64,000 bases of DNA from the NCBI GenBank assembly GCA_029556335.1, contig JAKQFA010000006.1, positions 124,001 to 188,000 on the forward strand. Direction: 5' to 3'. Origin of the DNA: Methanobacteriota archaeon. Its GTDB lineage: Archaea; Methanobacteriota; Methanobacteria; Methanobacteriales; Methanobacteriaceae. Below are positions 8,879 through 16,616 of this stretch, in pieces. Below the pieces are notes generated by a model. It searched no databases. It worked only from the letters and a program-made list of their open reading frames with translations, and was not told the DNA's origin. Position 1 is the first letter of the stretch. Each line of letters begins with the position of its first letter. The position numbers and the translations under genes are program-made.

Positions 8879-9042
8879 AAAATCACCGATATATATATGA
8901 AATGTTAGATGATAATATAAATCTAAGTAACCGTACATTTTGGACAAATTTAATAAGTGAAGTACATAAAAACAATAGTATTGGCATTCAATTTTTTCTA
9001 AAATCAATTGTTGTGGTAACAAGGATATTTTAGTAATATATC

Positions 9043-9552
9043 ATGAAAGTAACTGTGTATCACGCTGGACAGTGCAACCCCAAACGTTGCACCACACGGC
9101 GCCTAGATAAGAAAAGCTACATAAAAATGGTCACTCACCTTAACCAACTTCCTAAAGGCGCTCTGGTATTAGACCCCTTTGCATCTAAGGCTGTTTCCAA
9201 AGAAGACAGGGAAACAGTTTTAAAACATGGTATTGTTGGTTTAGATTGTTCGTGGAGGAAAATTGATAAATTTTCACCCATATTTCGCGGTAAAAAGAAT
9301 CACCGATCCCTTCCATTCCTGGTGGCTGCCAACCCCACCAACTATGGCAAACCCTGCATACTGTCCACAGCTGAGGCAGTGGCCGCAACCTTTTATATAC
9401 TGGGACTGAAAAATAATGCTATCCAGATAATGTCCCCATTCAAGTGGGGACCTCATTTTCTAGAGCTCAATCATGAGCTTTTAGAGGCCTATTCCCTGGC
9501 TAAATCAAGTAAAGAAGTTGTAAAGATTCAGAATGAATTTATAGGAGACTAA
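9043..9552 (+). CDS. tsr3: rRNA aminocarboxypropyltransferase Tsr3 (DUF367)
   Basis: Transfers the aminocarboxypropyl group of S-adenosylmethionine to N1-methylpseudouridine of small-subunit rRNA, a late ribosome maturation step shared by archaea and eukaryotes. The 169 residues contain the family blocks YHAGQCNPKRCTTRRL, VLDPFASKAVS, VGLDCSWRKI, RSLPFLVAANPTNYGKP and LSTAEAVAATFYILG. It is followed after 3 nt by the L40e gene, so two ribosome-related genes are translationally linked. Confidence 0.95.
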   Translation: MKVTVYHAGQCNPKRCTTRRLDKKSYIKMVTHLNQLPKGALVLDPFASKAVSKEDRETVLKHGIVGLDCSWRKIDKFSPIFRGKKNHRSLPFLVAANPTNYGKPCILSTAEAVAATFYILGLKNNAIQIMSPFKWGPHFLELNHELLEAYSLAKSSKEVVKIQNEFIGD

Positions 9553-9555
9553 TTG

Positions 9556-9702
9556 ATGGCTAGATTTGAAGAAGCAGAGAACAGACTATTCAAGATCAAA
9601 ATATGTTTAAAATGTAACGCTCGAAATCCGCCAACGGCTAAAACTTGTCGTAAATGCGGACACAAGGGTTTGAGATTCAAAGCCAAAGAACCAAGGGGTT
9701 AA
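9556..9702 (+). CDS. rpl40e: 50S ribosomal protein L40e
   Basis: A 48-residue protein: MARFEEAENRLFKIKICLK then the zinc ribbon CLKCNARNPPTAKTCRKCG and a basic tail ending KAKEPRG. This is the archaeal stand-alone version of the ribosomal part of eukaryotic ubiquitin-L40 fusions. It was too short for a normal length cut-off; the frame is clear and begins 3 nt after the tsr3 stop. Confidence 0.95.
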   Translation: MARFEEAENRLFKIKICLKCNARNPPTAKTCRKCGHKGLRFKAKEPRG

Positions 9703-9776
9703 ACCAGTCCTGGTCAATGGACCTGATCTTATTTTAATTTCCGTTTTGGTGATGTTATATCTTGGTGAGATAGAAC

Positions 9777-10514
9777 ATGATAGTTGAAGAACATATCCAA
9801 AATCTACTTAAAAAGGGCAAAATACATCTGACCTTACTAGATCCAGATGAACAAACTCCAGATGAGGCTTTGATAAAAGCTGAAGAAGCTGTGGCCGCTG
9901 GTAGCCATGGTATCATGCTGGGAGGTTCCATCACCAATGCACAGGATCTAGATGCAACGGCCAAGATGATCAGGGAGAACCTAGATACTCCCATTATACT
10001 TTTTCCAGGTAACATCACTGGTGTGAGCAGTTATGCCCATGCCATTTTCTTTATGAGTGTTTTGAACTCCACCAATCCTTACTGGATCATCGGTGCCCAG
10101 GCCCTCAGTGCCTCTTTAATCAAAAGAATAGGGATACAGACCATTCCTATGGGTTACATAATCGTAGAACCTGGAGGCACAGCAGGATGGGTGGGAGATG
10201 CCAAACCCATTCCCCGTAACAAACCTGATATCGCCGCGGCCTATGCCCTGGCTGCGGAGTTTCTGGGTATGCGATTTTTATACCTAGAAGCGGGATCTGG
10301 GGTGGATCAGCATGTACCTGTGGAGATGATTAGTGCTGTTAAAAAGTACACCAACCACACCCTGATTGTGGGGGGTGGTATAAGGACCAGAGAAGATGCT
10401 CAAGTTGTAGCTGCTGCTGGTGCAGATATTATTGTTACTGGTACGGTGGTGGAGGAGTCGTCTAATGTTAAAAACAGAATTAAGACTATTTTAGAAGGAA
10501 TTAATTCTGTTTAA
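9777..10514 (+). CDS. geranylgeranylglyceryl phosphate synthase
   Basis: Joins geranylgeranyl diphosphate to sn-glycerol-1-phosphate, the first ether-lipid step specific to archaea. The 245-residue TIM-barrel enzyme shows LTLLDPDEQ, GIMLGGSIT, LFPGNITGVS, GYIIVEPGGTAGWVGDA, FLYLEAGSGVD, VGGGIRT and IIVTGTVVEE, the phosphate- and isoprenoid-binding loops of the group II family. GGTGA lies 8 nt before the ATG. It follows L40e with a 74-nt gap and is probably in the same transcript. Confidence 0.96.
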   Translation: MIVEEHIQNLLKKGKIHLTLLDPDEQTPDEALIKAEEAVAAGSHGIMLGGSITNAQDLDATAKMIRENLDTPIILFPGNITGVSSYAHAIFFMSVLNSTNPYWIIGAQALSASLIKRIGIQTIPMGYIIVEPGGTAGWVGDAKPIPRNKPDIAAAYALAAEFLGMRFLYLEAGSGVDQHVPVEMISAVKKYTNHTLIVGGGIRTREDAQVVAAAGADIIVTGTVVEESSNVKNRIKTILEGINSV

Positions 10515-10610
10515 CCTTTTTATTTTTTTTTCAATCTTTGTGATGGGAAGTACAGGAATGATAGAAAATTTTATGCTCATCCCTATCCAACTTCAAATAG
10601 GTGAATTAAT

Positions 10611-11288
10611 ATGTGTGATGCCAATGGATACGATACCATATCCCAGAAATTAAAGGACAATCTAGGACTAAAAAGATCTCCAGTAGCTATAAAATTTGTT
10701 TTAAGGGAGAATGATCTACCAGAAGGGATTCCCAAAATATCTGATAAGATCAGGCACTGTGAAATGGTTTTGAAGGCCAGTGAAGGGGAAAGCTTTTATG
10801 CTACTGCCGAAGAACAGATGTGTAAGGGTGGAGCCGCGGCCTTGGGTCTGATGGAACCTCTTGAAAAGATTAAGACTGGAGAATTCTATCAGGAACTTGG
10901 TAGATTTTCTAGCATAGGATCCGCACGAAAAACCATGGATGCAATCCCAAAAATTGAAAACATCATGTATGCTTTGGTTTACGCTCCTTTAGAATTAGCC
11001 AATTTTGATCCAGACGTAATTGTTATATTCTCCAATCCGGCCCAAGCCATGAAACTATCTCAAGCCCTCATATATACCATGGGTGGGCGAGTAGAGGCTG
11101 ATTTTGCAGGTATACAGTCCATATGTGCTGATGCAGTGGCAGGTCCCTTTATCCGACGAAAATCCAATATCACCCTTGGTTGTAGTGGATCCCGCCAGTA
11201 CGCAGATGTTAAAGATGATGAGGTAATCGTAGGTTTGACTGGAGAGAATATTGGCTGTGTGGTTAACGCCCTGGAAAGTATGGCTTAA
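10611..11288 (+). CDS. DUF169 family protein
   Basis: 225 residues with the DUF169 hallmarks: LGLKRSPVAIKFV near the N-terminus, the cysteines of IRHCEMVL and EEQMCKGGAAALGL, VVIVIFSNPAQAMKL-type strand (here VIVIFSNPAQAMKL) and the C-terminal LGCSGSRQYADVKDDEVIVGL. The family is common in methanogens and anaerobes and may bind a metal cluster or cofactor; its reaction is unknown. It is followed by a hairpin suited to ending the transcript. Confidence 0.85.
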   Translation: MCDANGYDTISQKLKDNLGLKRSPVAIKFVLRENDLPEGIPKISDKIRHCEMVLKASEGESFYATAEEQMCKGGAAALGLMEPLEKIKTGEFYQELGRFSSIGSARKTMDAIPKIENIMYALVYAPLELANFDPDVIVIFSNPAQAMKLSQALIYTMGGRVEADFAGIQSICADAVAGPFIRRKSNITLGCSGSRQYADVKDDEVIVGLTGENIGCVVNALESMA

Positions 11289-11317
11289 ATAATTAATTAT
11301 ATTGTCTTAGTTTAGTG

Positions 11318-11335
11318 TGAGATCTTAGGATCTCA
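11318..11335 (+). terminator. hairpin after the DUF169 gene
   Basis: TGAGATC, a TTAG loop and GATCTCA make a perfect 7-bp stem in the gap between convergent genes, followed by a pyrimidine-rich stretch ending in TTTT. Placement suits transcript termination from the plus strand. Archaeal termination depends mainly on T-tracts, so the stem may instead only stabilise the 3' end. Confidence 0.4.
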
Positions 11336-11370
11336 TCCTCTTTTACCATGCCTCTGAAAATTTTTTCAAC

Positions 11371-12042
11371 TTATTCTTTCTTAAGTAATTCTAAAACCTT
11401 CAAATAGTCATCATATCTGTTGATGTTTAAAAGCTCCACTTCATTCTGGTGTGGGACGCCATAGAACTTAACATCTTTCTGGATCATCTTTACGAGGATG
11501 GGGTTGAGGTTATCGAAATCCAGTGGTAGGAAGCGCATCAGGATGTTCTTGTGACAGGCAAATGGCATGCCCAGCCCTTTGGCAGAATCCAGTTGTCCCA
11601 CTGCCCTCCGAGCCAGGATGGATATAGTATTTTCCGGTTCTTCAGAATTTAAAAGGGTATTAACCAAAGTTTCTAAGGTGGAAGTAGTTACTGAGGGCTG
11701 ATCAGCAGCCACGCATAAACAGTAATCAGTCACAACATTTAAAACGGCATTGAGAATAGTTTGTGATAACTCCACATTCCTGTCCGTGTTGAATATTATC
11801 CTGAGGCGCCTATCAACCACATCATCCAGAACTGGCAGTAACTCCTCCTGATAATGGCCCAAAACCACTAAACACTCACTTATATCTGTATCTAGGACGT
11901 TTCTGATAGTTTTAGTTAAAACTGGTTCGCCATCAATCTCCAGGAGAAGTTTATGCCTGTAAGGTATTCCTCTTGCCTTAAGATCTTGTCTCATTCTGCG
12001 GTTTTTCCCAGCAGCAGTTACTATGGCAGAGATGGGTTTCAA
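11371..12042 (-). CDS. MobA-like NTP transferase domain protein
   Basis: A 223-residue nucleotidyltransferase of the GT-A/MobA fold: ISAIVTAAGKNRRM near the N-terminus is the nucleotide-binding signature, the Lys of RHKLLLEIDGEPVL follows, and CLCVAADQPSVT is the metal-binding acidic motif. Family members move CMP, UMP or GMP onto cofactors, sugars or phospho-compounds; the acceptor here is unknown. A TTG start at 12042 has GGAGTGA 5 nt upstream; GTG at 12051 is the alternative. It follows the anchored exoprotein gene by a few bases, which in turn follows a Mur ligase, so a role in making a nucleotide-activated wall precursor is possible. Confidence 0.8.
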   Translation of the reverse strand: MKPISAIVTAAGKNRRMRQDLKARGIPYRHKLLLEIDGEPVLTKTIRNVLDTDISECLVVLGHYQEELLPVLDDVVDRRLRIIFNTDRNVELSQTILNAVLNVVTDYCLCVAADQPSVTTSTLETLVNTLLNSEEPENTISILARRAVGQLDSAKGLGMPFACHKNILMRFLPLDFDNLNPILVKMIQKDVKFYGVPHQNEVELLNINRYDDYLKVLELLKKE

Positions 12043-12055
12043 GATCTTCACTCCG

Positions 12056-13243
12056 TCATGGTATGAACTGTATCACCTGGGTGTATATGCGCATGCTGGG
12101 TCCACTTCCATCGGTCCACATGATGATCTGTACCGGGAAGTTACTGGTGTTGTTTACAAATATACCGGTGGTAGGGTGGCTTTCCATAGCCACTGAGTAA
12201 TGTCCTCCAGTCATACCTCGGGGTAATGGAAATCCTACCTTCATTACCGCTGATCTTAAGGAACGTCCCGGGGGGCATGCGCCATGACTTACATACCCTC
12301 CCCTTCCATCTCCTGAGGCATTTTTATCATACACACCGTAGAAGATGATATCATCTTTTCCACTAGAGGCTGTGTGGGGGGGGATTATGGTACCATTCCA
12401 TCCCCTGGCAAACTGTTTACCATTCAAAGCCCGGGTGTTATCGTTGTATTCTGGATACGATCCCATGATATCAACTGCACTGCTTATCACCTGCTGGCTG
12501 GTGGCGCCGTTGTAGACCATCACCGGGGAACCACTGGGGTACTGTTGCATGTACTCCTTTACTCCTGCTCCAAAGTATGTCACAATCTGGGAAGGCGCAA
12601 CTGGGTTCCGCCCATCACTGAAACGGGATATCTGATAGTCCAGGGTGATCTTGTCACCTACATCAGATTTATTGTACCATTTCTCGAAATCGTTATAGCT
12701 CACATAGTCATGGGGGATGGTGCTGTTACTCATATCTGATAGAGACACAGTTTTCACAATTTCACCATTTTCCTGGATTTCCAATCCATTCTTAGTTTTC
12801 ACGCCAATGGTGTAGGGCGTTATAAATCCCCATACAAAAGTGTCTGGTGGATTGACCACCAATTTATCATCCCTAACGGTAAGATGACCTGGGCCTTTAA
12901 ATCCCTGGGCAATTCCCTGGGAAGAGATAGTTTCCCCTGTAATCTCCTGGAAGGGAGTTTCTACAGTTCCAGTGGATAGGGCAGTGAAAGATTTGAAATA
13001 CTTTCCTTCATAAATTAAATCAATTATATAATTTGGATGGTAAATGCTGGAAGTTTTACGTACCTTAAAATCATCCACTACCTTGGTTCCTGCCAGCACA
13101 GTTTCTCCTAAATTCATGGAAGTTATTTCATCAGGTTTTTGTGCTGGAAATTTATTTTCAATCATATTTCCTAGGGGAAACATGACAAATGCCAATATTA
13201 TCATTACTAAAATGCCTAAATACGAGTTTTTAAGGTTTGTCAT
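12056..13243 (-). CDS. membrane-anchored extracytoplasmic protein of unknown function
   Basis: 395 residues. A single hydrophobic segment (about residues 8-25, ILVMIILAFVMFPLG) anchors or exports the protein; the rest is polar, rich in Gly, Ser, Thr and aromatic residues, as in methanobacterial surface proteins. I recognise no domain. A glycine-rich block with one Cys (GYVSHGACPPGRS) and a C-terminal beta-rich end (QIIMWTDGSGPSMRIYTQV) stand out. GGTGTG precedes the ATG. It lies between a Mur ligase and an NTP transferase, suggesting a wall-related job; that is inference from context only. Confidence 0.75.
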   Translation of the reverse strand: MTNLKNSYLGILVMIILAFVMFPLGNMIENKFPAQKPDEITSMNLGETVLAGTKVVDDFKVRKTSSIYHPNYIIDLIYEGKYFKSFTALSTGTVETPFQEITGETISSQGIAQGFKGPGHLTVRDDKLVVNPPDTFVWGFITPYTIGVKTKNGLEIQENGEIVKTVSLSDMSNSTIPHDYVSYNDFEKWYNKSDVGDKITLDYQISRFSDGRNPVAPSQIVTYFGAGVKEYMQQYPSGSPVMVYNGATSQQVISSAVDIMGSYPEYNDNTRALNGKQFARGWNGTIIPPHTASSGKDDIIFYGVYDKNASGDGRGGYVSHGACPPGRSLRSAVMKVGFPLPRGMTGGHYSVAMESHPTTGIFVNNTSNFPVQIIMWTDGSGPSMRIYTQVIQFIP

Positions 13244-13266
13244 CCTTCACACCTTTTTTTATAAGT

Positions 13267-14481
13267 TCAAAGATCATTCTCCAGAAGCTTATTTCTTATT
13301 TTTATTAAATTTTCCTGGCCGTTTCCACCCAGAAAAACTGTTAAATTATTTTCCAAGGATTTTTTGGCGAATTCCACCACTTCTCCATTGCTATCAAGTT
13401 CTACAATTTGACCCGGATAATTTTTCAGAAACGTTTTTGCTTCAGCAACTGTGTTGTCCAATCCAGGAAACAGGGCTATAGTTTGTGGTTGGCTCTTTTT
13501 TATTTCGTTTAATATCTCCAAGCGCCAGGGTTCGTTTTTTCGGGGAGTGCCAATAATGGCCACCTGAAAATCAACTTCACGCATCACGGCTCGGGCAGCA
13601 TCTACGTTGTCTGTTTTTCCGATAACAAGTTTTGAACCAGAGATCTCCAATACTTCGGTACGACCAACTACTCCTGCAAACCTGTACAGGGCGTCATCTA
13701 CCAATTCCCTGTTGATGCCCATTACCTCTGCCACCTTGGCGGCCGCTGCAGCATTCTCCTGGTTGAATTCACCGAAGAGTTTCAACTTTCTTTCATTGTC
13801 TTTATGGAAGTAGTGGACTTTACTTGAACTTTTTCCGAGTTCTACCAGTAAAGGGTCATATGGGTTGAGTATGGTCTCCTTATCCATGATAAATTCCCGA
13901 ATCAGATTCAGGTAGTTGTTCTGGGATTGATGTATGTCCAGATGATCGTTTCCTTGATTGGTTACCACCACCAGATCCAGGTCAAAACTACCCCGACAGA
14001 AATTCAGGGTCATATCACACATTTCAACCACCAAAACATCATAATCCTTGTTTTCTGCCTCTAAGATAATTTCTGTGTAACCCTGAAATCCTCCACCGGC
14101 GTTACCTCCCACCAGAACTTTATATCCGGCTTTTTCCAGGATACTTGTGATCATGAGACTGGTGGTGGTTTTACCGTTGGTACCGGTAACACCTATGGTT
14201 AGGGTTGATTTATGATGGCTAAAAACATCTGATATTAATTTATCACTTTTTTGAAATGCTTTAAAACTATTCAAACTCCATAAACTGGGACTTATAACTA
14301 TTACATCTGCAGATCTTATCTTTTCAAAGTTATGAAACCCTAAATCAATTTCAAGACCATCCTGGGGTTTGATTGCTATATTTAAATCTAGATCTGATGC
14401 ATAAACATCTATCCCATGATCTAAAAGAGATTTTATAGCAGATCTACCCTCTACTCCTAAACCAACTACAGCTGCCCTCAT
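13267..14481 (-). CDS. Mur ligase family protein (probable pseudomurein peptide ligase)
   Basis: 404 residues with the three-domain Mur ligase layout: an N-terminal Rossmann-like domain (VVGLGVEGRSAIKSLL), the P-loop GVTGTNGKTTTS at 97-108, the central VVVTNQGNDHLDIHQS in place of the usual NxxxDHLDxH, and a C-terminal domain with GRTEVLEI. Bacterial relatives add amino acids to UDP-activated wall precursors using ATP. Methanobacteriales make pseudomurein from UDP-linked peptides, so this is a candidate ligase. Two features depart from MurD: no Lys at the spot usually carbamylated before the NxDD-like loop, and GKTDN instead of the DSKAT-type motif. It heads a three-gene minus-strand unit. 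Confidence 0.85.
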   Translation of the reverse strand: MRAAVVGLGVEGRSAIKSLLDHGIDVYASDLDLNIAIKPQDGLEIDLGFHNFEKIRSADVIVISPSLWSLNSFKAFQKSDKLISDVFSHHKSTLTIGVTGTNGKTTTSLMITSILEKAGYKVLVGGNAGGGFQGYTEIILEAENKDYDVLVVEMCDMTLNFCRGSFDLDLVVVTNQGNDHLDIHQSQNNYLNLIREFIMDKETILNPYDPLLVELGKSSSKVHYFHKDNERKLKLFGEFNQENAAAAAKVAEVMGINRELVDDALYRFAGVVGRTEVLEISGSKLVIGKTDNVDAARAVMREVDFQVAIIGTPRKNEPWRLEILNEIKKSQPQTIALFPGLDNTVAEAKTFLKNYPGQIVELDSNGEVVEFAKKSLENNLTVFLGGNGQENLIKIRNKLLENDL

Positions 14482-14800
14482 TTAACCTACCAAAATATAG
14501 TGATGAAACCTTAATCTCTCTAAAATATTTTCAGAGAATGTATAGAATATAGTTTTGAAATTACAGTATTTAACCATAACTAGGCAGTTATTTTACCAGC
14601 CAGAAATAGTTTTATTGGATAATAATCCAGTAATATTTGGGATAAACATGATTATTGTGGATTGTAACCTTGTTTTTTTGCTGATAAATCCTGGAGACAA
14701 ATTATTTCTAAATGTTTTTAGAGAGTCTGAAGGGGGTCATTGGTAAAAAAATATATGACAATTTCTAATCTAAAGCTGGAAGTTTTTATGTACTTCCGGG

Positions 14801-14808
14801 ATATATAA
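14801..14808 (+). promoter_or_regulatory. candidate TATA box for hypD
   Basis: ATATATAA preceded by GGG lies about 80 nt before the chosen hypD start. A transcript starting 25 nt downstream would begin near 14830, inside the inverted repeat at 14822-14843. Confidence 0.4.
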
Positions 14809-14821
14809 TTCAAAAACATCC

Positions 14822-14843
14822 GAAGTCAGATCCATGAGACTTC
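14822..14843. promoter_or_regulatory. inverted repeat at the expected hypD transcription start
   Basis: GAAGTC and GACTTC, six bases each with a 10-nt spacer, sit 14 nt downstream of the TATA-like element. The position suits a repressor operator or a hairpin at the 5' end of the message. The repeat does not resemble the GTATGA...TCATAC site of bacterial NikR. Confidence 0.3.
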
Positions 14844-14885
14844 AGAATTTTATTTCAGTGACTTTTGTAGATTATGGTGTCCACT

Positions 14886-15935
14886 ATGAAGAACCTTTCA
14901 AAAGAGATCATAAAACGTATCGAAAAGATTGCCCGCCCCGTGAAGATCATGCATGTGTGCGGTTCCCATGAACATACCATAATGCAGCATGGCATTAGAA
15001 CTTTACTCCCCCCAGAAGTGGAGGTGGTGGCTGGTCCAGGTTGTCCAGTGTGCTGTGTACCATCCCGGGAGGTTGATGAATGTCTGGAACTGGCTCGGCA
15101 GGGGGTAACTATTGCCACTTTCGGGGATATGCTGAGGGTTCCAGGCAGTAAAGGTTCTCTATCCGAGGCAAAATCCGAAGGAGCTGATGTGCGTGTCGTT
15201 TACGGAGTTAGAAATGCGGTAGAAATGGCAGAGAAACTCGATCAGGAGGTGGTGTTTATGTCAGCTGGTTTTGAAACAACAGCTCCAACCACAGCTGCAG
15301 AGCTAGTAGCTAAACCTCCCGAAAACTTCTCAATATTATCTTGCCATAGATTAATACCTCCTGCCCTTCAATTTTTAATAGAATCCGGTGAAGTAAATTT
15401 AAATGCACTCATAGAGCCGGGACACGTCTCCACCATAATCGGAACTGGCCCTTATCAAATATTTTCCGAAAAATACGGCATCCCCCAGGTGGTAGCAGGT
15501 TTCAATCCACTAGATGTGCTTATGTCGGTTTACATGATTCTTAAACAGATAGATGGGGGAAAAGCATTGGTCCAGAACGAATACCAGCGGGCTGTGAAGG
15601 AGGAAGGAAATCTTAAGGCCCAAAAACTTTTGGAAGAAGTTTTCTACATCAAAACCAGGGAGTGGAGGGGGTTCCCAGATATACCTAATTCAGTTTACGA
15701 GCTACGGGATGAATTCTCCCAGTACAATGCCCGCCAAAAATTCGATCTCCATGTGGAACAAAGCACGGAACTTGCTACAGGATGTATATGCGGCCCCATA
15801 CTTCGAGGAGTGGCCCGTCCTGAGGATTGTGAATTATTCAAGGAGGAATGCACACCTACCAATCCCGTAGGGGCTTGTATGGTCAGTAAAGAAGGTACCT
15901 GCAATATAGCTTACCGTTATGGTTCTTTTGTATAA
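14886..15935 (+). CDS. hypD: hydrogenase maturation protein HypD
   Basis: Scaffold for making the Fe(CN)2CO group of [NiFe]-hydrogenases together with HypC, HypE and HypF. The cysteine blocks are all present: MHVCGSHEHTI, GPGCPVCCVPSREVDE, and near the C-terminus TGCICGPILRG with PEDCELFKEECTP and GACMVSKEGTC, consistent with the [4Fe-4S] cluster and the CN ligand site. GMDMLRVPGS-type (here FGDMLRVPGSKGS) and SAGFETTAPTTA are also conserved. I start at ATG 14886, preceded by GGTG with a 6-nt spacer; the upstream ATG at 14874 has no such site. Needed for Frh, Mvh, Eha and Ehb hydrogenases in this group. Confidence 0.95.
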   Translation: MKNLSKEIIKRIEKIARPVKIMHVCGSHEHTIMQHGIRTLLPPEVEVVAGPGCPVCCVPSREVDECLELARQGVTIATFGDMLRVPGSKGSLSEAKSEGADVRVVYGVRNAVEMAEKLDQEVVFMSAGFETTAPTTAAELVAKPPENFSILSCHRLIPPALQFLIESGEVNLNALIEPGHVSTIIGTGPYQIFSEKYGIPQVVAGFNPLDVLMSVYMILKQIDGGKALVQNEYQRAVKEEGNLKAQKLLEEVFYIKTREWRGFPDIPNSVYELRDEFSQYNARQKFDLHVEQSTELATGCICGPILRGVARPEDCELFKEECTPTNPVGACMVSKEGTCNIAYRYGSFV

Positions 15936-15947
15936 GAAGGTGATAGT

Positions 15948-16616
15948 ATTTCTATTAAAGCCTTGGCCTTGGACGTAGATGGCACCATTACCGACCAGAA
16001 ACGTCGATTGTGTCCCGGGGCCTTGAAAGCCATAAGAAAGGTTGAAGACCGGGGGATTCCGGTCATAATCGTTACTGGAAACATACTCTGCGCCACTAAA
16101 ACAATATCCATCCTACTGGGAACTACAGGGGGCTTGGTGGCTGAAAATGGGGGAGTAATTGAGTATGAAGGCGAAATATCGATACTGGGTAATCTGGAAA
16201 AATGTGAAAAAGCATTTCAACATCTCCGAAATCTATACGACGTTAGAAAAGTGGAGTACTCATCAGCCCGTGTTTCGGAAATAGCCCTGGAGCGTAACTT
16301 ACCCGCAAAGAAAGTGAAGGAAGCCCTTAAAAATTGGGATGTGGAGGTGTACGACACCAAATTCGCCCTTCATCTAACTGATCCAGAAGTGAACAAAGGA
16401 TTATCACTCCTAAATATTGCAAAGAAAATGAGGGTGAAACCTGAAGAGATCATGGCCATTGGTGATAGCGAAAATGACCTGGAACTTTTAGAACGAGCCG
16501 GCTGGAAGGTAGCAGTGGCTAACTCCGACCAGGAACTTAAGAATAAAGCTGATTACGTCACTAAAAGATACTACGGAGACGGGGTTAAGGAAGCAATTGG
16601 GAGGTTCTTACTATGA
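15948..16616 (+). CDS. phosphoglycolate phosphatase, archaeal HAD type (probable ATT start)
   Basis: HAD-superfamily phosphatase removing phosphate from 2-phosphoglycolate. Motif I is LALDVDGTITD, motif II VIIVTGN, and motifs III/IV lie in the C-terminal part (NKGLSLL, GDSENDLELLERAG). Length 217-222 residues fits the archaeal family. The frame has no ATG, GTG or TTG that keeps the first beta strand whole: TTG at 15963 would begin MALDVDGT. An ATT at 15948 lies exactly 4 nt after GGTGA, the spacing used by other genes here, and would give MSIKALALDVDGT, matching family N-termini. The 3' end overlaps the next gene by 4 nt (ATGA). Confidence 0.88.
   Translation: MSIKALALDVDGTITDQKRRLCPGALKAIRKVEDRGIPVIIVTGNILCATKTISILLGTTGGLVAENGGVIEYEGEISILGNLEKCEKAFQHLRNLYDVRKVEYSSARVSEIALERNLPAKKVKEALKNWDVEVYDTKFALHLTDPEVNKGLSLLNIAKKMRVKPEEIMAIGDSENDLELLERAGWKVAVANSDQELKNKADYVTKRYYGDGVKEAIGRFLL

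Larger units (their letters stand above)
14482..14885. other. divergent intergenic region between a Mur ligase and hypD
   Basis: About 400 bases. The hypD-proximal 90 bases hold a TATA-like element and an inverted repeat (listed separately). The remainder is AT-rich. A 63-codon plus-strand frame at 14555-14746 has no ribosome site and no recognisable features, and I do not call it. Confidence 0.5.

Noticed and set aside
13044..13481. 145-codon plus-strand frame
   Set aside because: Crosses the boundary of two well-supported minus-strand genes; shadow.
14555..14746. 63-codon plus-strand frame upstream of hypD
   Set aside because: No ribosome site, ends far from any gene, no recognisable motif.
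14874..16616. hypD and the phosphatase as one read-through fusion (same frame, one stop between)
   Set aside because: A good ribosome site follows the stop at the right distance from an ATT codon, so separate translation is simpler.
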